From: an uncultured Chiayiivirga sp.
GTDB taxonomy: Bacteria > Pseudomonadota > Gammaproteobacteria > Xanthomonadales > Xanthomonadaceae
NCBI GenBank assembly: GCA_934525595.1
Contig: CAKSZJ010000025.1
Coordinates: 1-40,361 of the forward strand
Direction: 5' to 3'
DNA: 40,361 nucleotides
In this document: positions 36,785-40,361 of the stretch, piece after piece
How positions within the stretch are numbered: position 1 is the first letter of the stretch
Layout of the letters: every line of letters begins with the position of its first letter
The notes under the pieces: generated by a model
What the model was told of the DNA's origin: nothing
Seen by the model: only the letters and a program-made list of their open reading frames with translations
Databases searched by the model: none
Position numbers and translations under genes: made by a program

Positions 36785-38740
36785 ATGAACCAGACTGTTT
36801 CTCCGCCGCAGCTCACCCTGCGCGCCGTGCTGCTGGCCATCGTGCTGGCGGTGATCCTGGCTGCCGCCAACACCTATCTGGGGCTGTTCGCCGGCCTCAC
36901 CATTGCCTCGGCGATTCCCGCGGCGGTGGTGTCGATGGGCGTGCTGCGCGCGCTGGGCGGCGGCACGATCCTGGAAAACAACATCGTCCAGACCGGCGCC
37001 TCGGCCGGTTCATCGATCGCATCGGGGGTGATCTTCACCATCCCGGCGCTGGTGATCCTGGGCTACTGGGACGACTTCAAGTATTCATGGGTGCTGGCCA
37101 TCGCAGGTCTCGGAGGATTGCTCGGCGTACTGTTCTCGGTGCCGCTGCGCCGCTCGCTGATCGTCGATCAGGGCCTGGCCTTCCCGGAAGGAAAGGCGGC
37201 GGCCGAGGTGCTCAAGACCGGCGAGAACCCGGGGCAGGGCATCAAGCTGCTGGCCGGTTCGGCGATCCTGGGCGGGGTGATCAAGCTGGCCGCCGGCAGC
37301 GGCCTGCGCCTCATCCCGGATACCGCGCAGGTGGCGACCTGGTTCAACAAGACCATCGGCTATGCCGGAACCAACCTTTCTCCGGCGCTGTTCGGCGTGG
37401 GCTACATCGTGGGGCTCAACATCGGCCTCGTGGTGTTTGCCGGCGGCTTCATCGGCTGGAACATCGCGATCCCGATCTACAGCACCTTCTTCCTGGAAGG
37501 CGATGCGCAGCTGATGCAGACCATCGGCGCCGCCTGTGGCGGCATCGGCGGCGATGCCAAGTGCGCGGCCGGCGCCATCTGGTCCGCGCAGATCCGCTAC
37601 CTGGGCGTGGGTGCGATGCTGATCGGCGGGGTCTGGACCCTGATCTCGCTGCGCAAGTCGCTGTTTTCCGGCGTCAAGAGCGGCATGGCTGTGACGCGCG
37701 CGGGCGGCGCTGCCGCGCTCGCGCACACCGAGCGCGACATCCCCATGAAGTACATCGGCATCGGCCTGATCCTTTTCACCCTGCCGCTGCTGGCGCTCTA
37801 TCAGGCCATTGTCGGACAGTGGCATGTGAGCGTGCCGATGACGGTGATCATGGTGGTGGCCGGCTTCCTGTTCGTTTCCGTGTCGGCCTACATGGCCGGC
37901 CTGGTGGGGTCGTCCAACAATCCCGTGTCGGGCATCACCATCGCCACCATCCTGTTCGCGGCGCTGGTGCTGGTGCTGCTGCTGGGGCGCGATTCGAGCA
38001 TCGGCGCGGTGGCGGCGATCATGATCGGCGCGGTGGTGTGCTGTGCCGCCTGCATCGGCGGCGACAACCTGCAGGATCTCAAGGCCGGCTACATCGTTGG
38101 CGCGACGCCGTGGAAGCAGCAGGTGATGCTGGCCATCGGCGCGGTCTCCTCGGCCCTGGTGATGGCGCCGGTGCTCAACATCCTGGCCAAGGCCTACGGT
38201 ATCGGCGTGGTCAGCGAGGCGCATCCGAATCCGCTGCTGGCCCCGCAGGCCACTCTGATGGCTTCGGTGGCCAAGGGCATCTTCGGCGGCGAGCTGCCGT
38301 GGACGACCATCGGCATCGGTGCCGCCATCGGTGCGGCGATCATCGCCTTCGACAGCTGGCTGCAGGCGCGCAAGATCGGTTTCCGGGTGCCGGTGCTGGC
38401 CTGCGCCGTGGGCATCTACCTGCCGATCGAACTTTCGGTGCCGATCCTTGCGGGTGGCATCGTGGCCTGGCTGGTGGAGCGCCGCTTCGGCATCCGCGCC
38501 GGCGATCCGGCGCGCGAGAAGGTCCACCAGCGCGGCATGCTGTTCGCCGCCGGCCTCATCACCGGCGAGGCGCTGATGGGCATCGGCATCGCAGTGCCGA
38601 TCGTCGTCACCGAGCGCGACGACGTGCTGATGCTGCCCGAGGCGTTGCAGCTGGGTGCGATGGGCGCCCAATGGCTGGGGCTGGCCCTGCTGGTGATGAC
38701 GGCGGTGCTGCTCTACCGCACGGCGGTCAGGCGAACCTGA
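36785..38740 (+). CDS. OPT family oligopeptide transporter
   Basis: An inner-membrane secondary transporter of the OPT family (oligopeptides or metal-chelate substrates), 651 residues with about 14-16 hydrophobic segments. The first part, AANTYLGLFAGLTIASAIPA (about 28-47), is the family's conserved N-terminal helix pair, and ILENNIVQTGASAGSSIASG follows at about 64-83. DQGLAFPEGKAAAEVLKTGE near 132-151, SNNPVSGITIATI and GGDNLQDLKAGYIVGATPWK are further bacterial OPT motifs. The ATG is preceded by GAGGGG at about nine bases. It is monocistronic between a terminator and the convergent hutF. Peptide uptake would suit the peptidases in the window, but the substrate cannot be fixed from sequence. 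Confidence 0.93.
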   Translation: MNQTVSPPQLTLRAVLLAIVLAVILAAANTYLGLFAGLTIASAIPAAVVSMGVLRALGGGTILENNIVQTGASAGSSIASGVIFTIPALVILGYWDDFKYSWVLAIAGLGGLLGVLFSVPLRRSLIVDQGLAFPEGKAAAEVLKTGENPGQGIKLLAGSAILGGVIKLAAGSGLRLIPDTAQVATWFNKTIGYAGTNLSPALFGVGYIVGLNIGLVVFAGGFIGWNIAIPIYSTFFLEGDAQLMQTIGAACGGIGGDAKCAAGAIWSAQIRYLGVGAMLIGGVWTLISLRKSLFSGVKSGMAVTRAGGAAALAHTERDIPMKYIGIGLILFTLPLLALYQAIVGQWHVSVPMTVIMVVAGFLFVSVSAYMAGLVGSSNNPVSGITIATILFAALVLVLLLGRDSSIGAVAAIMIGAVVCCAACIGGDNLQDLKAGYIVGATPWKQQVMLAIGAVSSALVMAPVLNILAKAYGIGVVSEAHPNPLLAPQATLMASVAKGIFGGELPWTTIGIGAAIGAAIIAFDSWLQARKIGFRVPVLACAVGIYLPIELSVPILAGGIVAWLVERRFGIRAGDPAREKVHQRGMLFAAGLITGEALMGIGIAVPIVVTERDDVLMLPEALQLGAMGAQWLGLALLVMTAVLLYRTAVRRT

Positions 38741-38883
38741 GGCGCTTCGATCCTCCCGTCACAGGGCCGTTGCCCGGCCGCGACGGACCGCCGCAGGCGA
38801 TTGACGTGATGCGGCCTGGGTGACGTGCCGGTGGAATCCGCTGAGCGGGTTCCGCCCCACGGGCCACTTGAAGCTGGAGTGGC

Positions 38884-40230
38884 TCAGTCGGCCAGCAGCC
38901 GCCGCAGGGTCCGGGCGTAGCGCTGCGCGATGGCGTCGCGGCGGGAGTGGCGGCCTTCGGCCACCACGCGTTTCCCGCCGACCCAGGTTTCCGCCACCAG
39001 CGATCGGTTGCCGGCGAAGAGGAAACGTTCCAGCACGTCGCCCTCGCACGCGCCGGCCAGCGCCGGGGCTTCGGAATCGAGCACGATCAGGTCGGCGAAG
39101 GCGCCCTCTTCCAGCCGGCCCAGCGCAAGGCCCGCGCCCTGCGCGCCACCTTGCCAGGCCTGCCGCAGCAGGGCTTCGCCCGCGCCGGGCGTGTCCGCGC
39201 TGCTGGCGATGTTGCGCCGGCGCGCGGCCAGGCGCTGGCCGTATTCGAGCCAGCGCAGCTCTTCCACCGGCGAAACCGAGACGTGCGAATCGCTGCCGAT
39301 GGAGAAGCGTCCGCCGGCGTCCAGGAAGGCGCGCAGCGGGAACAGCCCGTCGCCCAGGTTGGCCTCGGTGGTGGGGCAGAGCGAGACGCAGGCACCGCTG
39401 GCGGCAATGCCCCGGATCTCCTCGTCGGCGAGATGGGTGGCGTGCACCAGGGTCCAGCGCGCATCGATCGAGGCGTGATCGAGCAGCCAGCGCACCGGCC
39501 GCGCGCCGCGCGCGGCGATGCATTGTTCGACTTCGGCAGTCTGTTCGGCGATGTGGATGTGGATCGGAAACGATGCGTCGGCGGTCGCTTCCAACAGCGC
39601 CGCCATCGCCTCCGCCGGCACCGCGCGCAGGCTGTGCAGGGCAACGCCCACGCGCAGCGTTCCGCTTTCCAGCCCGCGCAGCGTCTGCAGCAGCGTCAGG
39701 TAGGCGTCCAGCGCGTGGCCGAAGCGCCGCTGGCGAGGCTCCAGCGCGCGGCCGTCGAAGCCGCCGGTCATGTAGAGCACCGGCAGCAGGGTCATGCGGA
39801 TGCCGGTTTCCGCCGCCGCCTCGAGCAACGCGCGCGACATCGCGGCGCGATCGGCGTAGGGCGTTCCGTCGGGCTGGTGGTGGAGATAGTGGAATTCGCA
39901 AACGTGCGTGTAGCCGGCTTCCAGCATCTCGGCGTAGAGCTGTGCGGCCACGTCGCGCAGCGCATCGGGATCGAGCCGCCCGGCGAAGCGGTACATCAGC
40001 TCGCGCCAGGTCCAGAAGCTGTCCTCGGGGTGCTCCTGGCGCTCGGCCAGTCCGGCCATGGCGCGCTGGAAGGCGTGGGAATGGGTGTTGGGGATTCCGG
40101 GCAGGGCAAAGCGCGCTGCGTCTTCGCGCGCGGGGTCGAGCGATTGCACGCGGCCGGCCGCATCGGCACGCAGGCGCGCCGTGGTCCAGCCGGAAGGCGT
40201 CAGGCAGCGCAGCGGCGCGGAATCGATCAT
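38884..40230 (-). CDS. hutF: Formimidoylglutamate deiminase
   Basis: HutF converts N-formimidoyl-L-glutamate to N-formyl-L-glutamate and ammonia, the fourth step of the five-step histidine pathway, which then needs N-formylglutamate deformylase (HutG). The 448-residue amidohydrolase has PGIPNTHSHAFQRAMAGLAE (about 44-63, metal ligands in HSH), EFHYLHHQ, HIHIAEQ, LVHATHL, CPTTEANLGDGLFP, GSDSHVS with the metal-binding Asp, and LRWLEYGQR, all specific for HutF. The ATG at 40230 is chosen because AGGA lies eight bases upstream. An in-frame ATG at 40263 lies inside the tRNA terminator stem. It is convergent with the OPT gene and close behind tRNA-Asn on the same strand. Confidence 0.95.
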   Translation of the reverse strand: MIDSAPLRCLTPSGWTTARLRADAAGRVQSLDPAREDAARFALPGIPNTHSHAFQRAMAGLAERQEHPEDSFWTWRELMYRFAGRLDPDALRDVAAQLYAEMLEAGYTHVCEFHYLHHQPDGTPYADRAAMSRALLEAAAETGIRMTLLPVLYMTGGFDGRALEPRQRRFGHALDAYLTLLQTLRGLESGTLRVGVALHSLRAVPAEAMAALLEATADASFPIHIHIAEQTAEVEQCIAARGARPVRWLLDHASIDARWTLVHATHLADEEIRGIAASGACVSLCPTTEANLGDGLFPLRAFLDAGGRFSIGSDSHVSVSPVEELRWLEYGQRLAARRRNIASSADTPGAGEALLRQAWQGGAQGAGLALGRLEEGAFADLIVLDSEAPALAGACEGDVLERFLFAGNRSLVAETWVGGKRVVAEGRHSRRDAIAQRYARTLRRLLAD

Positions 40231-40250
40231 CGCGGTGTTCCTGGCAAAGA

Positions 40251-40278
40251 AAAAGGCCGGCATTTATGCCGGCCTTTT
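40251..40278 (-). terminator. Rho-independent terminator of tRNA-Asn
   Basis: AAAAGGCCGGCA (40251-40262) and TGCCGGCCTTTT (40267-40278) form a 12-bp stem with a 4-nt loop. Read on the minus strand it ends in TTTTTCTTT, about 8 nt after the tRNA CCA. Its T-run is only about 15 nt from the hutF start codon. Confidence 0.9.
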
Positions 40279-40285
40279 CTGCATT

Positions 40286-40361
40286 TGGCGCCCGAAGTTG
40301 GACTCGAACCAACGACCCCCTGATTAACAGTCAAGTGCTCTAACCGGCTGAGCTATTCGGG
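40286..40361 (-). tRNA. tRNA-Asn (anticodon GTT), cut by the window edge
   Basis: The minus strand reads CCCGAA, the D-arm AGCTCAGCCGGTTAGAGC, the anticodon arm with loop CTGTTAA (anticodon GTT), the T-arm GTTGGTTCGAGTCCAAC, then TTCGGGC, discriminator G and an encoded CCA (CCA at 40286-40288). The acceptor stem needs one further base (G1) at 40362, just outside the window. All arms pair, so the gene is intact apart from this edge. Confidence 0.95.

Overview
The window comes from a high-GC gammaproteobacterium, most likely of the Xanthomonadales/Lysobacterales. This is inferred from gene content and motifs, not from an alignment. The clues are: an SAH riboswitch in front of ahcY; threonine dehydrogenase wording typical of xanthomonads; a pair of S46 dipeptidyl-peptidases like the DPP7/DPP11 pair known from Pseudoxanthomonas; promoters with a clear -10 but poor -35; and secreted proteins ending in a DGFE-type tail. 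Nearly all genes are chromosomal housekeeping or catabolic genes. I see no transposase, integrase, phage gene, CRISPR array or rRNA.

Left part (1-14.5 kb). ahcY, with its riboswitch and a strong terminator, and hutI lie on the minus strand. The yajC-secD-secF protein-export operon follows on the plus strand. A minus-strand run, tdh, an M2 (ACE-like) lipoprotein peptidase and an S46 peptidase with the DPP11-type residue, is flanked by a divergent second S46 peptidase with the DPP7-type residue. About 480 bp of palindromic REP-like and tandem repeats follows (14.5-14.97 kb).

Middle (15-26 kb). An AarF/UbiB-family gene, purB and a CorC/HlyC-type membrane protein lie on the minus strand, and the last is divergent from fumC. 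The fumC start is overlapped by a good Fur-box match. Then come a DUF2884-like secreted protein and a tightly coupled minus-strand operon (unknown secreted 109-aa protein, YtrA-type GntR repressor, ABC ATPase, ABC permease). A near-perfect 24-bp palindrome in the intergenic region probably controls this operon and overlaps the promoter of a divergent periplasmic glutathione peroxidase. An FKBP prolyl isomerase with a terminator follows.

Right part (26-40.4 kb). A variant SLC1/DAACS-type symporter is translationally coupled to a TonB-C-like lipoprotein. Next are a delta-60-repeat surface or secreted protein (minus), the ilvB-ilvH acetolactate synthase pair, a large modular secreted nuclease (lamin-tail, Ig-like, Calx-beta, EEP), an OPT-family transporter, hutF (formimidoylglutamate deiminase) and tRNA-Asn cut by the window end.

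Many genes serve peptide and amino-acid use: S46 and M2 peptidases release dipeptides, OPT and DAACS proteins import peptides or amino acids, Tdh degrades threonine, and HutI/HutF degrade histidine by the five-step route. This suggests a proteolytic lifestyle. The items most worth a second look are the shared C-terminal tail of the two secreted proteins, the altered cation-site residues of the DAACS symporter, the GntR/gpx shared operator, the Fur box on fumC, and the repeat block.
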